Positions 1-6,688 of a stretch of 10,812 nt of DNA are shown here, in pieces. The stretch is taken from assembly GCA_002315615.1 (NCBI GenBank), contig DCHK01000028.1, positions 27,224-38,035 of the forward strand, in the 5' to 3' direction. Position numbers and translations under genes: made by a program. Source of the DNA: Bacteroidales bacterium UBA1754 (lineage in GTDB: Bacteria; Bacteroidota; Bacteroidia; Bacteroidales; Paludibacteraceae). Below the pieces are notes generated by a model, which was given only the letters and a program-made list of their open reading frames with translations, did not search any database and was not told the DNA's origin. Numbering within the stretch: the first letter of the stretch is position 1; the number at the start of each line of letters is the position of its first letter.

Positions 1-1
1 A

Positions 2-946
2 ATAGGTGGAACTTCTGCCGAAAAAAATCTTCTGACGGTGAAATTGGCTTCTACTCATTATTATGATTCTTTGCCAACTTCTGGCAACGAATACGGACGT
101 GCGTTTCGCGATGTAGAATTGGAAAAACGTTTGCTCGAAGAGGCACATAATATCGGTCTTGGCGCTCAGTTTGGTGGTAAATATATGGCACACGATGTTC
201 GCGTAGTACGTTTGCCACGCCACGGCGCAAGTTGTCCTATCGGTCTTGGCGTAAGTTGCTCTGCCGACCGCAACATTAAATGTAAAATCAACAAAGATGG
301 TATTTGGATTGAGAAAATGGATGACAATCCTGGAAGTTTGATTCCTGCATCGTTGCGCGAAGCGGGCGAAGGTGATGCTGTAAAAATCAACCTCAACCAA
401 CCAATGGCAAATATCCTCAAAGAATTGAGCAAATATCCCGTTGCCACTCGTTTGAGTTTGAACGGAACAATCATTGTAGGACGCGATATTGCACACGCAA
501 AAATCAAAGCACGCCTCGATGCTGGCGAACCAATGCCTGAATATCTTAAAAATCACCCTATTTACTATGCTGGTCCTGCCAAAACTCCTGCAGGAATGGC
601 TTGCGGTTCGATGGGACCAACTACCGCTGGTCGTATGGACCCATACGTCGATGAATTTCAAGACCACGGAGGCAGTATGATTATGTTGGCAAAAGGCAAT
701 CGCAGTCAGGCAGTTACCGACGCTTGTCAAAAACACGGAGGTTTCTACCTTGGTTCTATTGGTGGTCCTGCTGCTATTCTTGCTCAAAACAACATCAAGA
801 GCATCGAATGCGTGGAATATCCAGAACTTGGTATGGAAGCCATTTGGAAAATTGAAGTGGAAGATTTCCCTGCTTTCATTCTTGTCGATGACAAAGGAAA
901 CGACTTCTTCAAACAACTAAAACCAAGAAATTGTAATTGCAAATAA
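2..946 (+). CDS. Class I fumarate hydratase (iron-sulfur), 5'-truncated by the window edge
   Basis: Catalyses reversible hydration of fumarate to malate in the cytoplasm (TCA cycle or reductive succinate branch). The frame is open to the left edge and reads IGGTSAEKN before the GTG at 38, which is an internal valine, not a start. The visible 314 residues match the C-terminal part of the roughly 550-residue one-chain FumA/FumB type: STHYYD, GNEYGRAFRDVELEK, LPRHGASCP, SLNGTIIVGRDIAHAK, HPIYYAGPAKTP, GPTTAGRMD, GGSMIMLAKGNRS, GGFYLGSIGGPAA and VEYPELGMEAIWKIEVEDFPAF are all present. In this family the cysteines that hold the 4Fe-4S cluster lie mostly in the N-terminal domain, so they fall upstream and cannot be checked. 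The protein ends in a short Cys-containing tail (NCNCK). The SDR gene follows after 12 bases, so the two are probably cotranscribed. Family assignment is firm; fumA versus fumB naming is not meaningful here. Confidence 0.96.
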   Translation: MGGTSAEKNLLTVKLASTHYYDSLPTSGNEYGRAFRDVELEKRLLEEAHNIGLGAQFGGKYMAHDVRVVRLPRHGASCPIGLGVSCSADRNIKCKINKDGIWIEKMDDNPGSLIPASLREAGEGDAVKINLNQPMANILKELSKYPVATRLSLNGTIIVGRDIAHAKIKARLDAGEPMPEYLKNHPIYYAGPAKTPAGMACGSMGPTTAGRMDPYVDEFQDHGGSMIMLAKGNRSQAVTDACQKHGGFYLGSIGGPAAILAQNNIKSIECVEYPELGMEAIWKIEVEDFPAFILVDDKGNDFFKQLKPRNCNCK

Positions 947-958
947 AATTTTATTAAG

Positions 959-1732
959 ATGAATAATTATTTTGATTTTACTGGTCGCGTAGCACTCGTT
1001 ACAGGTTGCTCTACAGGACTCGGAGTTCAAATGGCTCGCGCACTTGCAAGCCAAGGTTGCAACATCATTCCTATCGCACGACGAATGGAAAAACTTGAAG
1101 AAGTTGCAGCCGACATTCGCAAAGAATTCGGTGTGGAAGTTTTGCCTATCCGTTGCGACATTACGGATACAGAAACAGTCAATGCAACAGTGAAACAAGC
1201 ACTCGACCATTTCGGACACATTGATATACTTATCAATAATGCGGGAACAGGTGCTGTTGCGCCAGCCGAAGACATCACCGACGAACAGTTCGCCAACGAA
1301 ATGAACATCGACCTTTTCGGTTCGTTCAAAGTAGCACGTGCAGTTGCAAAACAAGCAATGATTCCAGCCAAATACGGACGTATTATCAACATTGCGTCAA
1401 TGTACGGACTTGTAGGTAACAAAATAGCACCTGCGTCTCCATATCACGCAGCCAAAGGTGGCGTAGTGAATATGACACGCGCATTAGCGTCAGAATGGGG
1501 TAAATACGGCATCACAGTCAATGCCATCTGCCCAGGATATTTTGTTACACCACTGACAAAAGAAACTCTTGATAGTCAATGGTTTCAAGATTATGCAAAA
1601 GGTGCAATCCCAATGGAACGCTACGGCAACGAAGGCGAGTTAGACTCTGCTACTTTGTTCCTTTCGAGCCAAGCATCATCGTACGTTACAGGCGTTATGC
1701 TTCCTGTCGATGGTGGTTACACTTGTATGTAA
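959..1732 (+). CDS. Short-chain dehydrogenase/reductase (SDR), classical type
   Basis: A cytoplasmic NAD(P)-dependent oxidoreductase of 257 residues, the usual length for a classical SDR. The Rossmann glycine motif TGCSTGLG is at residues 15-22, NNAG at 93-96, a catalytic-type Asn at 116, Ser at 147, the YxxxK pair at Tyr162/Lys166 and the PG motif at 192-193. Two arginines (41-42) just after the second beta strand suggest a preference for NADP(H), an inference from known SDRs. Ser147 to Tyr162 is 15 residues, two more than the common spacing, with the extra residues in the GNKIAPASP loop. Overall it resembles proteins annotated as gluconate 5-dehydrogenase or 3-oxoacyl-ACP reductase, but the substrate cannot be read from sequence. 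The ATG at 959 comes 12 bases after the fumarase stop and a terminator follows 18 bases after the SDR stop, so it is the last gene of that unit. Confidence 0.93.
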   Translation: MNNYFDFTGRVALVTGCSTGLGVQMARALASQGCNIIPIARRMEKLEEVAADIRKEFGVEVLPIRCDITDTETVNATVKQALDHFGHIDILINNAGTGAVAPAEDITDEQFANEMNIDLFGSFKVARAVAKQAMIPAKYGRIINIASMYGLVGNKIAPASPYHAAKGGVVNMTRALASEWGKYGITVNAICPGYFVTPLTKETLDSQWFQDYAKGAIPMERYGNEGELDSATLFLSSQASSYVTGVMLPVDGGYTCM

Positions 1733-1750
1733 TATCTCGGTAAATATGAT

Positions 1751-1784
1751 AAAAGTCCGTTAGCGAATGTTAGCGGACTTTTTT
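1751..1784 (+). terminator. Intrinsic terminator after fumarase-SDR, probably bidirectional
   Basis: A 14-base-pair hairpin: left arm 1751-1764, GAAT loop 1765-1768, right arm 1769-1782. All pairs form, two of them as G-T wobbles. The right arm ends in a run of six T (1779-1784), the classic Rho-independent layout for plus-strand transcripts. Because the left arm starts with AAAA, the minus-strand transcript would also end in UUUU after the stem, so it could stop rodA transcripts coming the other way. Confidence 0.88.
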
Positions 1785-1808
1785 ATGCTATTTTTCGTAA
1801 AAAAACAT

Positions 1809-1816
1809 TACCTTTG
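1809..1816 (+). promoter_or_regulatory. Bacteroidetes-type -7 element for tRNA-Pro
   Basis: TACCTTTG is an exact match to the Bacteroidetes -7 consensus TAnnTTTG. Transcription would start near 1820, about 14 bases before the mature tRNA. No good -33 TTTG is visible at the expected distance. Confidence 0.6.
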
Positions 1817-1833
1817 TGTGCAAAGAAAATGAG

Positions 1834-1908
1834 CGGGATGTAGCTCAGCCCGGTTAGAGTACACGTCTGGGGGGCGTGTGGTCGCAAGTTCGAATCTTGT
1901 CATCCCGA
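1834..1908 (+). tRNA. tRNA-Pro (anticodon GGG)
   Basis: A full cloverleaf can be folded by hand. The acceptor stem CGGGATG (1834-1840) pairs perfectly with CATCCCG (1901-1907). The D stem is 1843-1846 with 1857-1860. The anticodon stem 1862-1866 pairs with 1874-1878, with GGG at 1869-1871. The T stem 1884-1888 pairs with 1896-1900 around a TTCGAAT loop. The discriminator is A1908. The C1:G72 first pair is typical of bacterial proline tRNAs. The 3' CCA is not encoded, since CA then AA follows, so it must be added by CCA-adding enzyme. The gene ends six bases before the rodA stop codon on the opposite strand. Confidence 0.96.
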
Positions 1909-1914
1909 CAATTT

Positions 1915-3375
1915 TTATTTGTTGTTTTTGTCCAAACAAAGGAAAATAAACAACAATATGGTGAAACTCCACAACGAAGAACCGCCATAACTGAAAAATG
2001 GCAACGGAATACCAATGACCGGCATCAAACCAATCACCATTCCAATGTTTATCAGCAAATGGAAAAAGAATATACACGCCACACAATAGCCGTAAATTCG
2101 ACTAAATTCCGTTTTCTGATGCTCAGCAAGATACAATATCCTATAAATGAGTGCCAAATATAACAGCACTACACTCAACGCACCAAGAAAGCCAAATTCT
2201 TCGCACACCGTACAGAAAATAAAATCGGTATGTTGCTCGGGCACGTAACGAAGTTTTGTTTGCGTACCATTCAAAAAACCCTTACCAAAAAATCCACCCG
2301 AGCCAATAGCAATTTTCGATTGATTTACGTTATATCCAGCACCGTATGGGTCGTCTTCTATACCAAGCGTTACCTTTATACGCATTTGCTGGTGTGGTTG
2401 CAAAATCTCGGTAAAAATATGATTCACCGAGAAACTGTATGCAACAGAAAAAATCAAAATACCCGAAATGAGCAAGTGAATTTTTCGCTTTGCCATATAC
2501 AACAAAAAGCATCCCAAATGAAACAACGCACCTGCACCAATCAAAAACATCAAAGCATACTCGTAGTTGATGTGGTACCACTCAAATTGATTGAATACCC
2601 ACACTAAAAACATCACGACAAATTCGCACAAAAACATAATGCGCCACATCCGTTTGTTCGGTTCTTTCAGCATAGTCATTACCACCTCTGCCACAATTAT
2701 CGCACCGTATGCCAACACGTTTCCAAGTTGCTCGCCCGAGTCGAAAGAAACCGACGCATTTCGCAAAATAAGAATAAAGAGAAATATCACCCAACAAAAT
2801 AAGAAAAGGAAGAAATCGGGCAATCCCTCACGATAAAACACTAAAATGAAAATGCTATAAACCAATGCAGAACCTGTCTCATTTTGTAACAAAATGCAAA
2901 CAACTGGCAGAAATAATATAAAGCACACCATTGAGAAGTGCTTCAGTTTCAAAATATTGAAATCGTAACGACTCATATAGCGTGCCAATGCTAAAGCCGT
3001 GGCAAATTTAGCAAATTCGGCAGGCTGAAGACTCACTGGACCCAATACCAACCACGAACGCGAACCTTTTATCTCGGTAGCCACGGCTATGGTTACCACC
3101 AACAATGCCACGGCACACGCATAGATGAAATAGGAAAACACCAAAAATATTTTGGCATCTATTTTAAGCATTGCAAAGGCTATGGCAGAGGCACAACCTA
3201 TCCAAACCAACTGTTTGCCATAAAACTGGGAAAATGAAAATATATCGGTAAAAGACGACACATTACCACACGCACCTATAATGCTCACTTCGCCCATCAA
3301 CACCAAAAGCGCATAGAGCAAAATGGCAATCCAATCGGCCGATTTCCTCGTTTCACTCAGATTGTAGTACAGCAT
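1915..3375 (-). CDS. rodA: RodA, SEDS peptidoglycan glycosyltransferase of the elongasome
   Basis: Polymerises lipid II into glycan strands for lateral wall growth, working in the inner membrane with PBP2. SEDS hallmarks are present: GSRSWLVLGPVSLQPAEFAKF (residues 104-124), DDPYGAGYNVNQSKIAIGSGG (341-361), GKGFLNGTQTKL, PEQHTDFIF (379-387) and GIPLPFFSYGGSS (455-467). Asp342 aligns with the catalytic Asp of E. coli RodA (Asp262). At 486 residues it is about 115 longer than E. coli RodA. The extra length is residues roughly 205-300, which hold about four additional hydrophobic segments ahead of the catalytic loop. The ATG at 3375 lies inside the last codons of mrdA (23-base overlap). The next Met is within the first membrane helix, so this start is the sensible one. 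It is the last gene of the rod cluster. Confidence 0.96.
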   Translation of the reverse strand: MLYYNLSETRKSADWIAILLYALLVLMGEVSIIGACGNVSSFTDIFSFSQFYGKQLVWIGCASAIAFAMLKIDAKIFLVFSYFIYACAVALLVVTIAVATEIKGSRSWLVLGPVSLQPAEFAKFATALALARYMSRYDFNILKLKHFSMVCFILFLPVVCILLQNETGSALVYSIFILVFYREGLPDFFLFLFCWVIFLFILILRNASVSFDSGEQLGNVLAYGAIIVAEVVMTMLKEPNKRMWRIMFLCEFVVMFLVWVFNQFEWYHINYEYALMFLIGAGALFHLGCFLLYMAKRKIHLLISGILIFSVAYSFSVNHIFTEILQPHQQMRIKVTLGIEDDPYGAGYNVNQSKIAIGSGGFFGKGFLNGTQTKLRYVPEQHTDFIFCTVCEEFGFLGALSVVLLYLALIYRILYLAEHQKTEFSRIYGYCVACIFFFHLLINIGMVIGLMPVIGIPLPFFSYGGSSLWSFTILLFIFLCLDKNNK

Positions 3376-5206
3376 CGTTGATAAATTTTGCGTTTACTAT
3401 TTTTTCTTCAATATAAGCCCTATTCGGAGCGATTTCGCGCTTCAAATACATTTCGGTCATCAAACTTGCTATTGGCCAAGCCCAAGTAGCACCGAAACCA
3501 CAGTTCTCTACTATCACAGCAATGGCAATTTTCGGGTCGTCTTTGGGCGCAAAACCCATAAAAAGCGAGTGGTCTTTTCCGTGACTGTTTTGCGTTGTTC
3601 CCGTTTTTCCACAAATAGGAATATCGGGAATTTTGTACCATCTGCAACTGCCAATGTCTGTAACTTGCCACATACCTTGCACCACTCCATCGAAATATTT
3701 GGCATCAACTTTAGTATAAATTTTCTCGCCAAAATCGGCAGTACGTGCTAAGTGTGGCGTAATGTAATAACCGTGATTGGCTATAATTGCACCCAAATTT
3801 GCCAACTGTAATGGCGTTACCAAAATCTCGCCCTGACCAATTGCCAACGAACGAATAGTGATGGCACGCCAACCCGTTTCGCCAAAAACTTTATTGAAAT
3901 ATTTTTCCGTCGGGATGTTTCCACGACGTTGTTCGTTCACATCGCTATCTTCAAATTTTCCACCATAACCAAAACTCAAAACATAGTCGCGCCAAGTGTT
4001 GTATGTTTTCTTAAACGTAACATTCTTTGCTCCGTAGCCATCTTTTTCGAGTGTTGTTCTGAATGTGTTCCAAAAATACGGGTTACAACTCTGCTCTATC
4101 GCTCCAAGGAAACTTACGGGCGAACCGTGCGAGTGTGTACACTTTATCGGGTGCGAGCCTTTTCCACTACAAGGGAAATAAGTACTTTGCGTAATTCCAC
4201 CCATCTGTTGACACACCAATGCTTGCAATGTTTTGAAAGTAGAACCTGGCGAATATTCTGCCGAAGTAGCACGGTTGAGCAAAGGTTTTTCTTTGTCGTT
4301 TACCAACATTTTGTAGTTTTTGGAGCGTTCGCGTCCTACCAACAAAGCGGGGTCGAAACTCGGAGCACTTATCATTGCCAATATCTCGCCTGTTTTTGGT
4401 TCTATTGCCACAATGCCGCCTCGTTTTCCTGCCATCAGTTTTTCGCCGTATTCTTGTAGCAAAAGGTCAATGCCAAGTGTCAAATCTTCGCCTGCCTTTG
4501 CTGTTACGTCATATTCTCCGTTACGAAAATGTTCTTGTATTCGTCCACGAAAATCGCGCAAATAAATGGTAACGCCTTTCTCGCCTCGAAGCGTTTTTTC
4601 ATAGTATTTTTCAATACCACTTTTGCCCATAAAGTCGCCACTCGAGTAGTACGGATCGTTGTCAATATCGGTTTGAGACACCTCGCCAATTGAGCCTAAG
4701 AAATGAGCGCCCGATTTTGTAGAATATTCTCTAAGCGTGTGGCTACGAAGTTCAAATCCTGGGAATTTGTGCAGTTTTTCTTGCAACATTCCATTTTCCT
4801 TTACCGAAAGTTGCGTAATAAGTACTTGCGGTGTATAAGGCGAATAACCTTTGTTTTTCTTGCGGTCTTTAATATCGGCAAAACGCTCACGCAATTGCTC
4901 GAGGGTGATGTTAATCGTTTGGCAGAAGTCAAGAGAATCGAATGGCGTAACGTCTTTCATCGTAACCAGCACATCGTAGGCCGCACGGTTATACACTATC
5001 AAATTGCCGTTTCTGTCGGAAATGTTGCCACGCGTAGGGAAATCTACTTTTTTCAGCAACGAGTTATTTTCCGAAACCGTCAAGTATTTATCGTGATTTA
5101 CTATCTGAAGCAAGAACAACTGAATAACGTATGCAAAAGCAACCAGTGCCATCAAAACACCGATTACATATTTCCTGTTAAGGTATTTTTCGCCGTTGTT
5201 TTTCAA
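3353..5206 (-). CDS. mrdA: Penicillin-binding protein 2, elongasome transpeptidase (TTG start)
   Basis: Class B PBP that cross-links peptidoglycan strands made by RodA; bitopic inner-membrane protein with a periplasmic catalytic domain. It has 617 residues, normal for PBP2. A short cytosolic tail is followed by one membrane anchor (about 13-35), the N-terminal pedestal with FPTRGNISDRNG (56-67), and the transpeptidase domain with S322-T-F-K325 (SxxK), S373-C-N375 (SxN) and K534-T-G536 (KTG). A Cys/His cluster (C346, H352, C356, H358, H360) lies between the first two motifs. The start is TTG at 5206-5204: the codon just before it in frame is TAA, and the next ATG (residue 19) falls inside the membrane anchor. 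The gene starts four bases after the mreD stop and overlaps rodA by 23 bases, which suggests translational coupling. Confidence 0.96.
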   Translation of the reverse strand: MKNNGEKYLNRKYVIGVLMALVAFAYVIQLFLLQIVNHDKYLTVSENNSLLKKVDFPTRGNISDRNGNLIVYNRAAYDVLVTMKDVTPFDSLDFCQTINITLEQLRERFADIKDRKKNKGYSPYTPQVLITQLSVKENGMLQEKLHKFPGFELRSHTLREYSTKSGAHFLGSIGEVSQTDIDNDPYYSSGDFMGKSGIEKYYEKTLRGEKGVTIYLRDFRGRIQEHFRNGEYDVTAKAGEDLTLGIDLLLQEYGEKLMAGKRGGIVAIEPKTGEILAMISAPSFDPALLVGRERSKNYKMLVNDKEKPLLNRATSAEYSPGSTFKTLQALVCQQMGGITQSTYFPCSGKGSHPIKCTHSHGSPVSFLGAIEQSCNPYFWNTFRTTLEKDGYGAKNVTFKKTYNTWRDYVLSFGYGGKFEDSDVNEQRRGNIPTEKYFNKVFGETGWRAITIRSLAIGQGEILVTPLQLANLGAIIANHGYYITPHLARTADFGEKIYTKVDAKYFDGVVQGMWQVTDIGSCRWYKIPDIPICGKTGTTQNSHGKDHSLFMGFAPKDDPKIAIAVIVENCGFGATWAWPIASLMTEMYLKREIAPNRAYIEEKIVNAKFINDAVLQSE

Positions 5207-5210
5207 TTAT

Positions 5211-5711
5211 TTATCTCGATTTTTTGAACATCTCAATTCCTAATATCAACAAAATTGTAAAGATGGAACTATACAATATTCTGAAAAATAGGAACCAAAA
5301 ACTGCCAAACGAAAGCGTGTCAATTATAAACAATGCTATATGATGAACAAGCGTCATTGCCACCACATATTTTACAAACGAACTTGTGCCAATGGAACGC
5401 ACATTCACTTCGCCAAGATTTTTCAATGTGTCGGCACTGCAAAAAAACTTAATAATGATAGGTCGCAAAAATGCTATCAGCACACAAGCAAAAGCGTGCA
5501 TTCCAATTGTATTTGAAAAAATATCTACACTTAGTCCGAGCAAAAATGCCAATAACATTGACCACTCCACTTTTACGCTCATCGGCAATGTAATAATGAA
5601 CAATATGTAGAGATACGGATTCACGTAACCCGAAAATTGTATATTGTTCAGTACGAAAACCTGAATCAATACAAGCAATATAAAACTAAATATGTATTTC
5701 AATACTTGCAT
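5211..5711 (-). CDS. mreD: MreD, rod shape-determining membrane protein
   Basis: Small integral inner-membrane protein that works with MreC and MreB to position the wall-elongation machinery. It has 166 residues, normal for MreD, and is almost wholly hydrophobic, with about five likely membrane segments. These start near residues 5-25 and include the stretch around VNPYLYILFIITLP (30-43) and LLAFLLGLSVDIFSN (53-67), both typical of the family. The C-terminus is basic (FKKSR). MreD proteins diverge strongly, so the call rests on length, hydrophobic pattern and position between mreC (7-base gap) and mrdA (4-base gap). The ATG start at 5711 is clear. Confidence 0.92.
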   Translation of the reverse strand: MQVLKYIFSFILLVLIQVFVLNNIQFSGYVNPYLYILFIITLPMSVKVEWSMLLAFLLGLSVDIFSNTIGMHAFACVLIAFLRPIIIKFFCSADTLKNLGEVNVRSIGTSSFVKYVVAMTLVHHIALFIIDTLSFGSFWFLFFRILYSSIFTILLILGIEMFKKSR

Positions 5712-5718
5712 ATCTCTC

Positions 5719-6558
5719 TTACTGTATTGTATCTTGCATTGTTTTGTATTCGTCTCGATGCTTGAAATCGAGCACTTTTACGTGCGAAATAGTTTTGAAA
5801 TTCGTAAAAAGTCTCACGTCAATATCGTGATAACTGTTGGTTTTATCTTTCTCGTGATGTTCTATCACACCAACCGGTATGTTTCTTGGGAATATTGATG
5901 AAAATCCACTCGTCACCACCGTATCGCCATCTGCCACTTCCAAATGTGCTGAAATGTCTTCGAGTTTCGCTGTCGTAATATCATCACCATCCCACACAAG
6001 TGAGCCTACATATTCGCTTTTTTGCAAAAGGCAACTCACTTTTATTTGCGGATTCAGTAACGAAATAACTACTGAAAAATGGTCGGAAACAGCACAAACA
6101 ATTCCTGCTACGCCGTCGGTTGTCAGTACACCCATATCTACGGCTATGCCGTCTTTGCTACCTTTATTTAGTGTCATAAAGTTTCGCAACTTGTTGGTGT
6201 TGTTGTCAATTACTTTGGCAGGAATAAGCGTATAGTCTTTGTCGGGCAAAATAGAATCGAGCAACGTATCTTTTACCGACAATTCTTTTTTGTCCAAAAG
6301 GCTTTGATACATCAGTATTTCACGACGTAAATCGGCATTTTCTTGAGACAAGAGGTCGTTTTGATGTTGCAACCCAAAATAATTCGTCACATTGCTTACC
6401 TTTTCGTAAAACGAGCCAGAAATAGCATTCGCCGACGAAAGCATCACACTGCTTGGATACTCATTGTATTTGGAAACCAGTATCAAACTCAAAATTTCCA
6501 AAAACAAGAATATGAAAACATACAAATTCTTTACTATGAACGCAATAAGTTTCTGCAA
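5719..6558 (-). CDS. mreC: MreC, rod shape-determining scaffold protein (TTG start)
   Basis: Bitopic inner-membrane protein whose periplasmic part forms assemblies that bind and activate PBP2-RodA. It has 279 residues. One membrane anchor lies at about 7-29, followed by a coiled-coil-like stretch (about 60-95, rich in Glu, Leu and Gln) and the MreC beta-barrel region. That region holds IPAKVIDNN, LNKGSKDGIAVDMGVLTTDGVAGIV, VSCLLQKSEYVGSLVWDG and VADGDTVVTSGFSSIFPRNIPVGVI, the usual family signatures. The start codon is TTG at 6558-6556: reading upstream in frame, TAA is reached after only four codons and no ATG or GTG lies between. The first internal Met comes after the anchor, so a later start would remove the anchor. 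mreD follows after 7 bases; mreB lies 130 bases upstream. Confidence 0.95.
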   Translation of the reverse strand: MQKLIAFIVKNLYVFIFLFLEILSLILVSKYNEYPSSVMLSSANAISGSFYEKVSNVTNYFGLQHQNDLLSQENADLRREILMYQSLLDKKELSVKDTLLDSILPDKDYTLIPAKVIDNNTNKLRNFMTLNKGSKDGIAVDMGVLTTDGVAGIVCAVSDHFSVVISLLNPQIKVSCLLQKSEYVGSLVWDGDDITTAKLEDISAHLEVADGDTVVTSGFSSIFPRNIPVGVIEHHEKDKTNSYHDIDVRLFTNFKTISHVKVLDFKHRDEYKTMQDTIQ

Positions 6559-6636
6559 CGCTACGTAAAATTAAAGCAACCAAATAGGTATTATTAAAAC
6601 AAATAAAGAATTAAGAAAATCAAATATGTAATCTCC

Positions 6637-6685
6637 TTAATTCTTAATTCTAATTTCTAATTCCTCACTACTAATTCCTAATTAG
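6637..6685. repeat. Seven 7-base AT-rich units between mreB and mreC
   Basis: On the plus strand the gap reads as seven consecutive 7-mers based on TAATTCC/TTAATTC: units start at 6637, 6644, 6651, 6658, 6665, 6672 and 6679. The fifth (TCACTAC) is the most diverged. The first unit also pairs with AAGAATTAAG at 6606-6615 (perfect 10-base inverted repeat with 6636-6645). It ends just before the mreB stop codon. Function unknown; it may be a slippage-prone spacer or an mRNA structure. Confidence 0.6.
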
Positions 6686-6688
6686 ATA

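Noticed and set aside
38..946. GTG at 38 as the start of a short fumarase protein
   Set aside because: The frame stays open upstream with strongly conserved fumarase residues (IGGTSAEK), so GTG is an internal valine and the gene is cut by the window edge.
4703..5227. A 174-codon open frame opposite mrdA, and similar frames opposite purH, the SDR and the ATPase
   Set aside because: All are shadows of well-supported genes, with no recognisable domain and no start context of their own.
6621..6628. Possible internal promoter for mreC (CATATTTG on the minus strand)
   Set aside because: One mismatch to TAnnTTTG and no matching -33 element; such near matches are common in AT-rich spacers.
6597..6638. 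AAGGAG on the minus strand (6638-6633) followed by a nine-codon TTG frame in the mreB-mreC gap
   Set aside because: Shine-Dalgarno use is weak in Bacteroidetes, the peptide is tiny and hydrophobic, and the AT-rich repeat makes chance likely.
6637..6685. CRISPR array
   Set aside because: The repeat unit is only seven bases with no spacers, and no cas gene is present; it is a simple periodic spacer.
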